Source: an uncultured Flaviramulus sp. (lineage in GTDB: Bacteria > Bacteroidota > Bacteroidia > Flavobacteriales > Flavobacteriaceae). Taken from it: 64,000 nucleotides of DNA. The notes beneath the pieces were generated by a model. That model did not search any database. It worked only from the letters and a program-made list of their open reading frames with translations, and was not told where the DNA came from. Positions 9,713 through 17,600 of the stretch are shown piece by piece. Numbering within the stretch: the first letter of the stretch is position 1; the number at the start of each line of letters is the position of its first letter. A program made the translations under genes and the position numbers. The stretch lies in the NCBI GenBank assembly GCA_947495125.1, contig CANLXL010000009.1, positions 124,001-188,000 of the forward strand, given 5' to 3'.

Positions 9713-11003
9713 TTAGTATTTTAGGGTAAAATGATTTTTAAAAACTCTACCGTCCTGCAGGGTTACGGCGAACCAATAATCATCGGCCGGTAGTCGTTCT
9801 CCTTTAAAACGTCCATTCCAACCTTCTCCCAATGGGTTTAATTGTTTTACTAATTTACCGAACCTGTTAAAAATAAGAACGGTAGAATTAGGTTGAAACA
9901 TCCCGGAGATACCAACAACTTGCCAGGTATCGTTTACACCATCATTATTAGGTGTAAAGAATTTAGGAAAGCCAATAACAGAGACCTGATTGGGGACTTC
10001 CCCACAATCATTCTTAGAATCACTTACAATGACCGTATATATTCCAGGAGCTACATTTTCAAATGCATTGTTAGTTTGAAACGGTGTTTGAACACCTTCA
10101 CTGTTTAAAAGTGCATATTCATATAGACCCTCACCACTGGCCAAAACGGTAATGGTATTATTTTGGGAAGCATCGACCACTTCAATAGAATTAATGGTGG
10201 CAATATTGGAGGCCTCAACATTAATACGGCGTTCTTTGGAACAGCCATTAGCCTTTGATGTTACAGTGACAGTATAGGTTCCGGGTTCATTGATCGGTGT
10301 TTCATAATTGGTATCACCATGGGACCATAAGTACGTATAATTGCTAGGAGAATCACCAATAACTCCTGCATTTAACCTGATGTTTTGAGGAAATCTGTTT
10401 AAACAATAATAGGTTAATTCGTCGGTATCAATATTGGGTAATTTATTAACGACTAAGTGCACTTCACTAATGCCGTAACAATTATTGGCATTTTCAACAC
10501 GGGCGTATATGGTCTGATTATATCGAATAGTGTTCTTAAAACTTGTTCCGAGATTGTCTACTTCCAATAGGGCATCGTTATACGTTTCAAAATAAGAAAC
10601 ATCCAACCCGGCGGGAAGTCCATCAATAATATCACTTTCGGCATCTTTCAAATTAAAAATATGGTACCCGTCTTCATCACCGTCATCATCACAAACGGGA
10701 GGCAGACTAACGTCATTAGCGTCTGTCGAGCTAACGGCAATAGTGAGTTCTGAATAATCAAAACATCCGGTATTATTATTAACCACTTCTACATAAATGG
10801 TTTGAATATCTGAGGTATTCCTAAAGATATCGCCATCAATTTCAAATCCACTTGTTCTGGAAATATCTGTATAAAATTTAGTAGAAAGGTTTGCAACCCC
10901 CCCTGTTAAAATGTCGTTGGCTTCATTCAGGTTAAATAGGGTCCTTCTATCCAAGGTGCCATCTTCATCACATTGTAGAATAGTATGATCATAAGCCACA
11001 GGG
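9713..11003 (-). repeat. Copy B of the ~1.29 kb shared block
   Basis: This is the partner of the block in the next gene downstream. It starts at NPVAYDHTILQCDEDG and includes two acidic repeats, an Ig-like region and the CHU_C domain. The homology stops abruptly at its N-terminal edge, because the two proteins have unrelated N-terminal domains. Confidence 0.8.
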
Positions 11004-12433
11004 TTTTCATTATAAATAACGAAGGCTTCCCCTTCGATCGCGCAATCTCCATTATTTGGGTCTATATAAACTTCATAATGACCGCCTGAAGCTACTTCTA
11101 AATCATAGTCAGTTTCTCCCAGTAGATTGTTATCCAATGTCCAAATATAAGAGGCTCCCGGTATATTTTCGGTTTTTAAAGTATAACTATCGCCTACGCA
11201 AAGGGCTAAATTGGTTGTGCTCTCGCCATTTTGAATAATGTCTATTTGTGCGTTAAAAAAAGATTGAATAAAAGGGGGTAATCCCTGCGATGAGGTGTTT
11301 GGAGATAAACTCACCGCATTGTGCTGATAATTACATCCCGCACCAATCACATTCGGGTTGTTAATAGCTCCTAAAAAAGGAAGTCCTTGGGTATAGGTCT
11401 CACTTAAGGCCCTGTATATTTTGCCATTTGGGCCTAATTGCAAACCACCTCTGTACAACTGTCTATCGTCAATAGTTATAGCGGATCCTTGAATATCGGA
11501 AGCGGATAGGTTATATTGAATTAAAAGCGACCTATGATTTGAAGCAATTTCATTTTGGCTTGGATCTTCTCTGTCAAAATAATCATTTGAAGCATGCACA
11601 TAAAGAAGTTGACTGTTAGGGGAAAACTCGAGCCCATAAGCATTTCCATTAGGACTATTTATGTTGAGTCTTACTTGATTACTAACCTTACCCGTACTGG
11701 CGTTAAAATCGTAAACAAACAGGCCTTCATCAACATTAGCACAAGCCATTTTTTTTCCATCGGGAGACAACTTTAAATATCCCCTGTTTTCGGTTATATT
11801 GAGAGTAAATGGTGATTTGACAGCTGTGTTACTTACCCCTGAATTGCTTACTTCGAAGGCGTGGAATGTTGTGAATCCGGGAGAAATACCGTCTTCTGAT
11901 GAAAATGTTACGACCCAAATGGATTTCGAAATACAGTCCTTTAAAACGGCTGTAACTTTTTCTGAACACTCTTGTAACAAGTTTGTGTTTTTTGTTGTGA
12001 TGGCACCTAAACCACCATCTAAACTCATATCCACGGTAGAATAGTTTAAACCCAAATGTGTACCATCGAAGTCATGGTTATCCACGGTAAAAATATAGTA
12101 AATGTTAGGGTCGTCTGGTTTTGGAACTATAATACCGGATTGCGTACTTGAGGGGTCTCCAAACAAACCTCTCCCATTACTCATAACCAAATGATTTTTA
12201 TTCCAAACCGTGATTCCATCTGTATAAAAGAGTAAATCACCAGAATCATCAGAAATAGATGCACAGCCCTCGTTGGTATTTATTTGTCCGCCACTTAAAG
12301 AAGAAACACTATTATTTGCCTGATTGAATCTAATTGCACTGTTATATCCAAAATACCAATTTGCGGCTTCACTTTGGGCAAAGGAAAAGCCGGAGGCGAA
12401 ACAAATTATTAAGGATATGATAATTCTTCTCAT
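9713..12433 (-). CDS. T9SS type B protein with beta-propeller-like N-terminus (906 residues)
   Basis: A signal peptide (about 19 residues, ending FAQ) precedes a long N-terminal domain (about 20-400) that starts with NWYFGYNSAIRF. It contains motifs such as ISDDSGDLLFYTDG, VWNKNH, LKLSPDGKKMA and GLEFSPNSQLLY, which suggest a WD40/propeller-like fold. An Ig-like segment, two C-D-x-D repeats and a CHU_C domain with FFTPNNDG follow. It is the first gene of the run of four secreted proteins and lies 28 bp after an ABC permease gene. The mosaic shows an unrelated N-terminal module joined to the same C-terminal block as its neighbour. Its ligand is not known. Confidence 0.87.
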   Translation of the reverse strand: MRRIIISLIICFASGFSFAQSEAANWYFGYNSAIRFNQANNSVSSLSGGQINTNEGCASISDDSGDLLFYTDGITVWNKNHLVMSNGRGLFGDPSSTQSGIIVPKPDDPNIYYIFTVDNHDFDGTHLGLNYSTVDMSLDGGLGAITTKNTNLLQECSEKVTAVLKDCISKSIWVVTFSSEDGISPGFTTFHAFEVSNSGVSNTAVKSPFTLNITENRGYLKLSPDGKKMACANVDEGLFVYDFNASTGKVSNQVRLNINSPNGNAYGLEFSPNSQLLYVHASNDYFDREDPSQNEIASNHRSLLIQYNLSASDIQGSAITIDDRQLYRGGLQLGPNGKIYRALSETYTQGLPFLGAINNPNVIGAGCNYQHNAVSLSPNTSSQGLPPFIQSFFNAQIDIIQNGESTTNLALCVGDSYTLKTENIPGASYIWTLDNNLLGETDYDLEVASGGHYEVYIDPNNGDCAIEGEAFVIYNENPVAYDHTILQCDEDGTLDRRTLFNLNEANDILTGGVANLSTKFYTDISRTSGFEIDGDIFRNTSDIQTIYVEVVNNNTGCFDYSELTIAVSSTDANDVSLPPVCDDDGDEDGYHIFNLKDAESDIIDGLPAGLDVSYFETYNDALLEVDNLGTSFKNTIRYNQTIYARVENANNCYGISEVHLVVNKLPNIDTDELTYYCLNRFPQNIRLNAGVIGDSPSNYTYLWSHGDTNYETPINEPGTYTVTVTSKANGCSKERRINVEASNIATINSIEVVDASQNNTITVLASGEGLYEYALLNSEGVQTPFQTNNAFENVAPGIYTVIVSDSKNDCGEVPNQVSVIGFPKFFTPNNDGVNDTWQVVGISGMFQPNSTVLIFNRFGKLVKQLNPLGEGWNGRFKGERLPADDYWFAVTLQDGRVFKNHFTLKY

Positions 12434-12453
12434 CTTTAAATAGCAAAAGCTAT

Positions 12454-12461
12454 CAAAGATA
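12454..12461 (-). promoter_or_regulatory. Candidate -7 element for the T9SS protein operon
   Basis: On the minus strand this reads TATCTTTG, a full match to the Bacteroidota -7 consensus TAnnTTTG, 20 bp before the ATG. No clear -33 TTG lies at the usual distance. A short inverted repeat (ATAGC-N4-GCTAT) follows at 12440-12453, in the expected leader. The element could let the surface-protein genes be expressed separately from the exporter genes upstream. Confidence 0.4.
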
Positions 12462-13286
12462 TTACAAATCCCGCTTTTTTAATAATCTGTACGATAAAAA
12501 CACAAATAAGACAGTCCAAGCTATTACTATGGTGAATTCGTGCCAGTGCACGGCATAATCATAAGCTAAATCAACTTTGTCGGGAAACTTGGTCATGGCG
12601 ATACGCTGAAACGGTTGATCAATTAATTTATACATCGATTTTAGCGGGAAAAAGTTCTGAATCTTTTCAGCAATGGTCGTGTCTAATTTCCATGCCATCA
12701 AACCAAAAATAATCCATTCCAGAATGTACAATATAAATAGAAATGCTAAGGCAAATGCCGAGCGTTTAACCAGCATACCAAAGAATAAGCATAAGCTGAA
12801 AAAAGCGGCCAGTTTAACAAAATAGGCCAGTAAAAATTCGACTTCTCTGAATATAATGGAGACCTCTGTATAGCTGGAATAGTATAAGCCTATACAAAGT
12901 GAGATAAAACTTATGAGCACCGTAGAGACTAAAGAAAAGAATACAATGGTATAGAATTTAGATAAAATAAACTCCTTTTTACTTAGACCATCAATAAGGT
13001 TTTGTTTTATGGTCTTGTTGCTATATTCATTTCCAATCATGCTTACCACAACAATGGCAAAGAAGAATTTGAATTGTGAAGCAAAAAATGTAGTTAAATG
13101 CCAAATAATGGGGAAATTAAAGATTCCGAGTTCACCTAACTCAAGTGTAAAAAAACCAAAAACATTAAATTTTATCGATGATAATAAAATGACAAAGAAA
13201 GGTAAGATAAACGAAACGAATATCAGGATCTTACTGGTTCTGTTAAGCAATAGCTTTTGTAATTCTAAATTTAGTAAGCGTAGCAT
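12462..13286 (-). CDS. ABC-2 type transporter permease
   Basis: This is a 274-residue integral membrane protein with about six hydrophobic segments (for example near residues 20-37, 57-82, 104-128, 148-170 and 178-195, and near the C-terminus at 248-264). It starts MLRLLNLELQKLLLNRTSK, a cytoplasmic lead-in typical of ABC-2 permeases. The ATP-binding subunit is encoded 19 bp upstream on the same strand, so together they form one exporter. The substrate is unknown. Families of this shape include bacteriocin-immunity and drug exporters, but nothing here decides between them. Confidence 0.85.
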   Translation of the reverse strand: MLRLLNLELQKLLLNRTSKILIFVSFILPFFVILLSSIKFNVFGFFTLELGELGIFNFPIIWHLTTFFASQFKFFFAIVVVSMIGNEYSNKTIKQNLIDGLSKKEFILSKFYTIVFFSLVSTVLISFISLCIGLYYSSYTEVSIIFREVEFLLAYFVKLAAFFSLCLFFGMLVKRSAFALAFLFILYILEWIIFGLMAWKLDTTIAEKIQNFFPLKSMYKLIDQPFQRIAMTKFPDKVDLAYDYAVHWHEFTIVIAWTVLFVFLSYRLLKKRDL

Positions 13287-13305
13287 ATATTGAGTTTTGG
13301 TAGGG

Positions 13306-14202
13306 TTAGTTATTGTCAGTTAATTGTAAAAACTGTTCTTCCAGGCTTTCTTTTCGTTGTACCAAATGCGTTAGTATAATATCTTTTTCGAAAAGCTGTT
13401 TGTTAAAATCTTCAGATTTAATGGGCGTATTTAAAAAGGCGGTAATTAAATCCCCTTCAACAGTTACTTTTCCAAATGATGTATTGGTTTCTAAAAATGA
13501 TAACAATGCATCGTGCTTATTCGATTTTAATTCGAAAAAGCCATGACTGGAAATCATTTCATCTACACGTCCGGAATATAGTTTTACACCTTTTCGAAGT
13601 ACAACAACATGCGTACATACTTTTTCAACTTCGTCCAATAAATGTGAGGCTAATAAAATAGTAGTTCCCTTTGCCGCGATTTCTTTAATAATCTCTCTAA
13701 TTTGATGAATACCCTGAGGATCTAACCCATTTGTTGGCTCATCAAGAATTAAAATTTCGGGATCATTAAGTAGGGCAGAAGCAATGGCTAAACGCTGTTT
13801 CATTCCCAGAGAATAGGTTCTGAATTTACTGTTTTTTCGTTCTAATAGGCCAACAACTTCGAGTTTTTCTTCAATTTTATCATAGCCAACCCCCTTAATT
13901 TTACAAACTAACTTTAAGTTTTCAGAAGCTGTCATATAAGGGTAAAAATTAGGACGTTCTATAATGGCTCCTACTTTTTTTAAGGCTTCATGGGTTGAGG
14001 TATTGCCATCGAACCAATGAAAATCTCCTGAAGTTTTGTTTACAACATTAAGAACAATACCTAGTGTTGTTGACTTTCCACTTCCGTTTGGTCCCAAGAT
14101 ACCATAGATATTTCCCTTATTAATGGTAAACGATAAATCTTTAACAGCAGTTAAGTACCCGAATTTTTTAGTAAGGTTATTAATAGTTAGAATAGGCTCC
14201 AA
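13306..14202 (-). CDS. ABC transporter ATP-binding protein
   Basis: The protein (298 residues) has all nucleotide-binding motifs: Walker A GPNGSGKST at residues 37-45, signature YSLGMKQRLAIA near 130-141, Walker B ILILDEPTNGLD near 150-161, and the switch His in LLASHLLDEV. The C-terminal 80 residues form the variable extension usual for CcmA/DrrA-type subunits of ABC-2 exporters. It is the first gene of a two-gene unit with the permease and is divergent from the kinase-like gene across about 200 bp. It powers export from the cytoplasmic side of the inner membrane; the cargo is not predictable. Confidence 0.93.
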   Translation of the reverse strand: MEPILTINNLTKKFGYLTAVKDLSFTINKGNIYGILGPNGSGKSTTLGIVLNVVNKTSGDFHWFDGNTSTHEALKKVGAIIERPNFYPYMTASENLKLVCKIKGVGYDKIEEKLEVVGLLERKNSKFRTYSLGMKQRLAIASALLNDPEILILDEPTNGLDPQGIHQIREIIKEIAAKGTTILLASHLLDEVEKVCTHVVVLRKGVKLYSGRVDEMISSHGFFELKSNKHDALLSFLETNTSFGKVTVEGDLITAFLNTPIKSEDFNKQLFEKDIILTHLVQRKESLEEQFLQLTDNN

Positions 14203-14418
14203 GGTGTTGTATTTATTATGCTAAAAAAGGAATAGCATAGGTTAGTTATAAACGTAAGACGATGGGCTTTATAATTTGTTACATGAATCCTGAGAAAAGC
14301 TTTAAATATATTGGAAATTCAGTAATAATGATGTTGGTATTTTTGCTGAAATTACCATTCTCTTGAGGACAGTAATCTAAGTAAATAATTTTTCTTTACT
14401 TTGAATAATATTATACCT

Positions 14419-15477
14419 ATGCAAGATTTAAAGATATCTAAGAAGAAACCATCATATCCGGTAACAGCGAAGTTACACGATTACCTTTCTGAATATAATA
14501 GAAATATAAAAATACCTATTTTCTATGACGATTTGCTGCGTTTTCAAGGTTCCATAGTGGTTTATGATAAGAATGATAATGATACTTTATGGATACGTGT
14601 TTATTACAATGAATTTGAACGTGAGGAAATCGATTTAAGTTTGAAAAAAGTGTATACCATTTTACATTCTGATGGTAATGAAAGTACGATTCCTTTTTTA
14701 AATGTTGATGCCATTGATTATTGCACGTTTGGAAACTCTAAACCCTTCAGAATTAAAATCAGGAATATTTTAAATGATAATTACACCTATTTTTATATTA
14801 AGATAGCTGATGCGTCAAGGATTTATGGGTTGGAGTTAGAACATATGCTATCGCCGTATAATTTAAACTTTTTAGTTTATAAAAACACATTAATAGAGGA
14901 ACACATTGCAGGAATACCGGGTGATGAGTTTATAAAAAATATGTTACCGCATTGTAGTAAATCGGAAAAGTCTCAAATAGCCAAGGAGTTTGTTAAGTTT
15001 AATGAACGTTGCATGATTAGGCTTTTAGGAGATATGAGGTCATATAATTATGTTATTGTGCCAACGCACGATTTTGATCATGTCGTTTATAAAATTAGGG
15101 CTATCGATTTCGACCAGCAATCTTTTGAAGGGAAGTTTAATATATACCGACCGCAATTTTTTAAAGAGAATTTGGAAATGGTAGAACTCGTCTCTAAAAG
15201 TTTTCAGAAATTTTCTATCGATCAATATAAAATTGAGGAGCGTTCTATTTTGGTAAAGCGTTTAAAAAGTTTTCATGATCGTGTCGACGAATTGTTAGAT
15301 TGTATGCTCTCAGACACCATATCCAAAAAGGAACATGTAGATTTATTAAAGCTGAAAATTTATGAGTATACTCAGGATGTTAAGTTTAAAAGAGCGAATA
15401 ATATGGGGCAGATATTACAGAGTGCCTTGGCGTATTTGGTACGTAATTATGAAAACGTAAATCCTTCGTTTAAATAA
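14419..15477 (+). CDS. Uncharacterised protein with kinase-like sequence pattern
   Basis: I do not recognise a named family. The 352-residue protein has no signal peptide or membrane segment. Its motifs fall in the order of an aminoglycoside-kinase/HipA-like fold: FYIKIA with Lys128 (beta-3 lysine), LELEHML (helix C Glu), a hinge-like LIEEHIAG, GDMRSYN with Asp205 and Asn210 (same D-to-N spacing as the HGDLHPGN loop), and IDFD at residues 229-232 (DFG-like). That reading is inference. I chose the ATG over an upstream TTG at 14401 because a TTACTTTG motif resembling a -7 promoter element overlaps that TTG. It converges on the PRiA4_ORF3-like gene 11 bp away. Confidence 0.75.
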   Translation: MQDLKISKKKPSYPVTAKLHDYLSEYNRNIKIPIFYDDLLRFQGSIVVYDKNDNDTLWIRVYYNEFEREEIDLSLKKVYTILHSDGNESTIPFLNVDAIDYCTFGNSKPFRIKIRNILNDNYTYFYIKIADASRIYGLELEHMLSPYNLNFLVYKNTLIEEHIAGIPGDEFIKNMLPHCSKSEKSQIAKEFVKFNERCMIRLLGDMRSYNYVIVPTHDFDHVVYKIRAIDFDQQSFEGKFNIYRPQFFKENLEMVELVSKSFQKFSIDQYKIEERSILVKRLKSFHDRVDELLDCMLSDTISKKEHVDLLKLKIYEYTQDVKFKRANNMGQILQSALAYLVRNYENVNPSFK

Positions 15478-15488
15478 AAGAAAGGTAT

Positions 15489-16001
15489 TTAATTCCAGTT
15501 CTCGTCAAAATCTAAATCGCTGTAGTCTTCGGGGTCTAACCCATCTTCAAATTCACTTAGATTTTCTTCAGCATCAGCTTCAAATATTTTTTCCGGAGCG
15601 GTCTCAGGTACCTGGCCCTTAACAAACATTAAGTTGGGATAATCATGTCCTTCAGTTTCTTCTACAATTTCAGCTAACTCCACGTAAAAAGTCCACATAT
15701 TCATAAAATCATAAACATATATTAACTTGGTTTGTGCTTCATGAACGACACTATCAAGTGATGTTTCATTCATTAAACGTGTAGATGCATTATCGCTTAG
15801 GTCGAATAGTGAAATTTCTTCACCTTGTTCCCAAGCCTCATTGCTTATATAAAATGATGCCATTTCACTGCCATCGAATCCGAAGGACTGGGTGATAATA
15901 TTGTGTAAGTCTTCAAGAGTATCGGTTTCACGAATCTCTAGATCGCGAAAAATATCATCTTCAGTATCATTATCCAGTATAATCCTAAACCTGTAAATCA
16001 T
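15489..16001 (-). CDS. PRiA4_ORF3-like (IS1096 passenger TnpR-like) family protein
   Basis: The N-terminal 120 residues (MIYRFRIILDNDTEDDIFRDLEI, then TLEDLHNIITQSFGFDG and LIYVYDFMNMWTFYVELAEI) match the plasmid pRiA4b ORF-3 fold (PF07929). This fold is common in chromosomes despite its plasmid name. The last 40 residues are very acidic and Asp/Glu-rich. The protein is cytoplasmic, with no known catalytic residues. Nothing around it suggests a plasmid or transposon. Function unknown. Confidence 0.8.
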   Translation of the reverse strand: MIYRFRIILDNDTEDDIFRDLEIRETDTLEDLHNIITQSFGFDGSEMASFYISNEAWEQGEEISLFDLSDNASTRLMNETSLDSVVHEAQTKLIYVYDFMNMWTFYVELAEIVEETEGHDYPNLMFVKGQVPETAPEKIFEADAEENLSEFEDGLDPEDYSDLDFDENWN

Positions 16002-16038
16002 TGTAATAAAATATGTGCAAATATATGGTTTTTTTAAC

Positions 16039-17055
16039 TTATTTACTGAATCGATGCAGGGTAAAAGTCATGGCGGTTAATAAGAAAAAAGCGCCAATTT
16101 GATGTGCAATCCCTAACCATAATGGTACCTGTAGCAAAATCGTAAAGACGCCCAATAGAAATTGAACTGCTACTATTATTAATAAAGCGCTAATACCTTT
16201 TGACTGGTATGTTGTAAGATTAATTCTTTTCGATCTAAACCAGATAATAAAGACGTAAATAACGACTATATAAGCCAGCATTCTATGTACAAATTGAACA
16301 CCGCTTTTTCCTTCAATGAAATTTTTAAGTATCGGACTTTGTTCGATATACACTGTTTTGTGCATAAATTTACCTTCACTCATCATTGGCCAATGGTTAT
16401 GAATAAAGCCGGCGTCCAGACCTGCAACGAAAGCGCCGTATACAATTTGCAGAATTAAAATAGATAAACCTGTTCGTATTAAATTTCTAAAACTTTGGTG
16501 TGTTTTAGATTTGTTAGGAAATATTAAATCTAAAGCTACCCATAATGTATATGCAAAGGTTAAAAAGGCCGTTATTAAATGTGCTGCCAACCTGTAATGG
16601 CTTACATCAGGATTATCAACCAATCCGCTTTTGACCATATACCAGCCTAAAAAGCCTTGAAATGCTCCTAAGGCCATTAATATAATAGACTTTTTTAGAG
16701 TAGGCGCTGTGAGTTGTTTTTTCAGCAGAAAATATAAAAATGGAATAAAGAAAACGAGCCCAATCATTCTACCAATAAATCGGTGTAACCACTCCCAAAA
16801 GTAGATATCTTTAAAATCCTGAAGAGAAAAATGGGTATTCAGTTTTTGATACTCAGGATATTGCTTGTAAAGATTAAAAGCTTCTAACCATTGGGCATCG
16901 TTCATCGGAGGGAGCGTTCCGGAAATAAGTTTGTAATTGGAAATGGATAAACCAGAATGTGTTAATCTTGTAATACCTCCGATAACAACCATGGCAAAGA
17001 TCAAGACGCACCCCGTTAGCAACCAGTAAATAACTTTTTTATTGTCCTTCTTCAT
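16039..17055 (-). CDS. ctaA: Heme A synthase (COX15/CtaA family)
   Basis: This 338-residue membrane protein has eight hydrophobic segments. Its N-terminus contains VVIGGITRLTHSGLSI, characteristic of COX15. Conserved His residues of the heme-binding helices are visible in WLHRFIGRMIG, HYRLAAHLI, QFVHRMLAY and GIAHQIGAFF. The enzyme oxidises the C8 methyl of heme O to give heme A for aa3-type cytochrome oxidases, in the inner membrane. It is the long COX15-type form. Heme O synthase and oxidase subunits are not in this window. The gene follows the GNAT gene on the same strand after an 87-bp gap that holds a palindromic repeat. Confidence 0.93.
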   Translation of the reverse strand: MKKDNKKVIYWLLTGCVLIFAMVVIGGITRLTHSGLSISNYKLISGTLPPMNDAQWLEAFNLYKQYPEYQKLNTHFSLQDFKDIYFWEWLHRFIGRMIGLVFFIPFLYFLLKKQLTAPTLKKSIILMALGAFQGFLGWYMVKSGLVDNPDVSHYRLAAHLITAFLTFAYTLWVALDLIFPNKSKTHQSFRNLIRTGLSILILQIVYGAFVAGLDAGFIHNHWPMMSEGKFMHKTVYIEQSPILKNFIEGKSGVQFVHRMLAYIVVIYVFIIWFRSKRINLTTYQSKGISALLIIVAVQFLLGVFTILLQVPLWLGIAHQIGAFFLLTAMTFTLHRFSK

Positions 17056-17115
17056 TTTTTTATCATTCCTTCATTTCAAGGATATTATTAATTTAACCTC
17101 ATTTGTAATAATTGG

Positions 17116-17135
17116 ATTCCTGTCTCCCCAGGAAT
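17116..17135. repeat. Palindromic REP-like intergenic element
   Basis: ATTCCTG and CAGGAAT form a perfect 7-bp inverted repeat with a 6-base loop (TCTCCC), inside the pattern GGATTCCTG...CAGGAATGA. Short palindromes of this form are common dispersed intergenic repeats in Bacteroidota and other phyla. This is the only copy I found in the window. It lies between two co-directional genes and has no good T-tract on the minus strand, so it is more likely a dispersed repeat than a terminator. Confidence 0.45.
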
Positions 17136-17142
17136 GATGAGT

Positions 17143-17598
17143 TTATTTTTTTAAACGCTTTTTAAAGCATACACTATTTTTTACATTTTTATAGGGCCCA
17201 TAATTTGGAATAATCTGATACCTGTTTTTTTTATAAAATTGGACAGCGTCAACCTGATCTTTTCCGGTTTCTAGGATGGTTGATTTGTAATTGAGTTCTT
17301 TGGCCCAAATTTCCAGTTCTCCTAAAATCTTTGACGCTATTCCTTTTCCTCGATGCTTAGAATCGGTATACATACGTTTTATCTCTACCGCATGTTTATC
17401 AAAGGCTTTAAAGGCGCCACAACCCACCGGAGTTTCATTAAAATATATAAGTACCACATGTTTTAAAGTATCGATATTATTGTATTGGTTATAAAACTCG
17501 TGATCGTCACCATCCACGATAGCCAAATAGCTATCCAGTTTTTTAACTAAATTAATAAAGTCAACATGTGCTGAATGTGTTCTAACAAGCCTTATCAT
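17143..17598 (-). CDS. GNAT family N-acetyltransferase
   Basis: The 151-residue protein shows the GNAT acetyl-CoA loop RGKGIASKILGELE (motif A, R/Q-x-x-G-x-G/A) preceded by the strand AVEIKRMYTDSKH, and a later VQFYKKNRYQIIP helix-strand typical of the fold. It is cytoplasmic. The substrate could be a small molecule or a protein N-terminus; the sequence does not say. The gene begins 2 bp after the stop of the CCA-adding enzyme gene, so the two are probably co-transcribed. Confidence 0.88.
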   Translation of the reverse strand: MIRLVRTHSAHVDFINLVKKLDSYLAIVDGDDHEFYNQYNNIDTLKHVVLIYFNETPVGCGAFKAFDKHAVEIKRMYTDSKHRGKGIASKILGELEIWAKELNYKSTILETGKDQVDAVQFYKKNRYQIIPNYGPYKNVKNSVCFKKRLKK

Positions 17599-17600
17599 AA

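Noticed and set aside
14218-14238. ATGCTA-N9-TAGCAT inverted repeat upstream of the ABC exporter genes.
   Set aside because: Short arms with a long loop in AT-rich DNA are expected by chance; no promoter element is aligned with it.
12462-15477. An ABC exporter beside a kinase-like protein as a toxin-antitoxin, bacteriocin or defence system.
   Set aside because: No small precursor peptide, no antitoxin-like or HTH partner and no nuclease is adjacent; the genes are divergent and may be unrelated.
15489-16001. The family names plasmid pRiA4b ORF-3 and IS1096 passenger as signs of a mobile element.
   Set aside because: The family is common in ordinary chromosomes, and no transposase, inverted repeats or plasmid genes are near.
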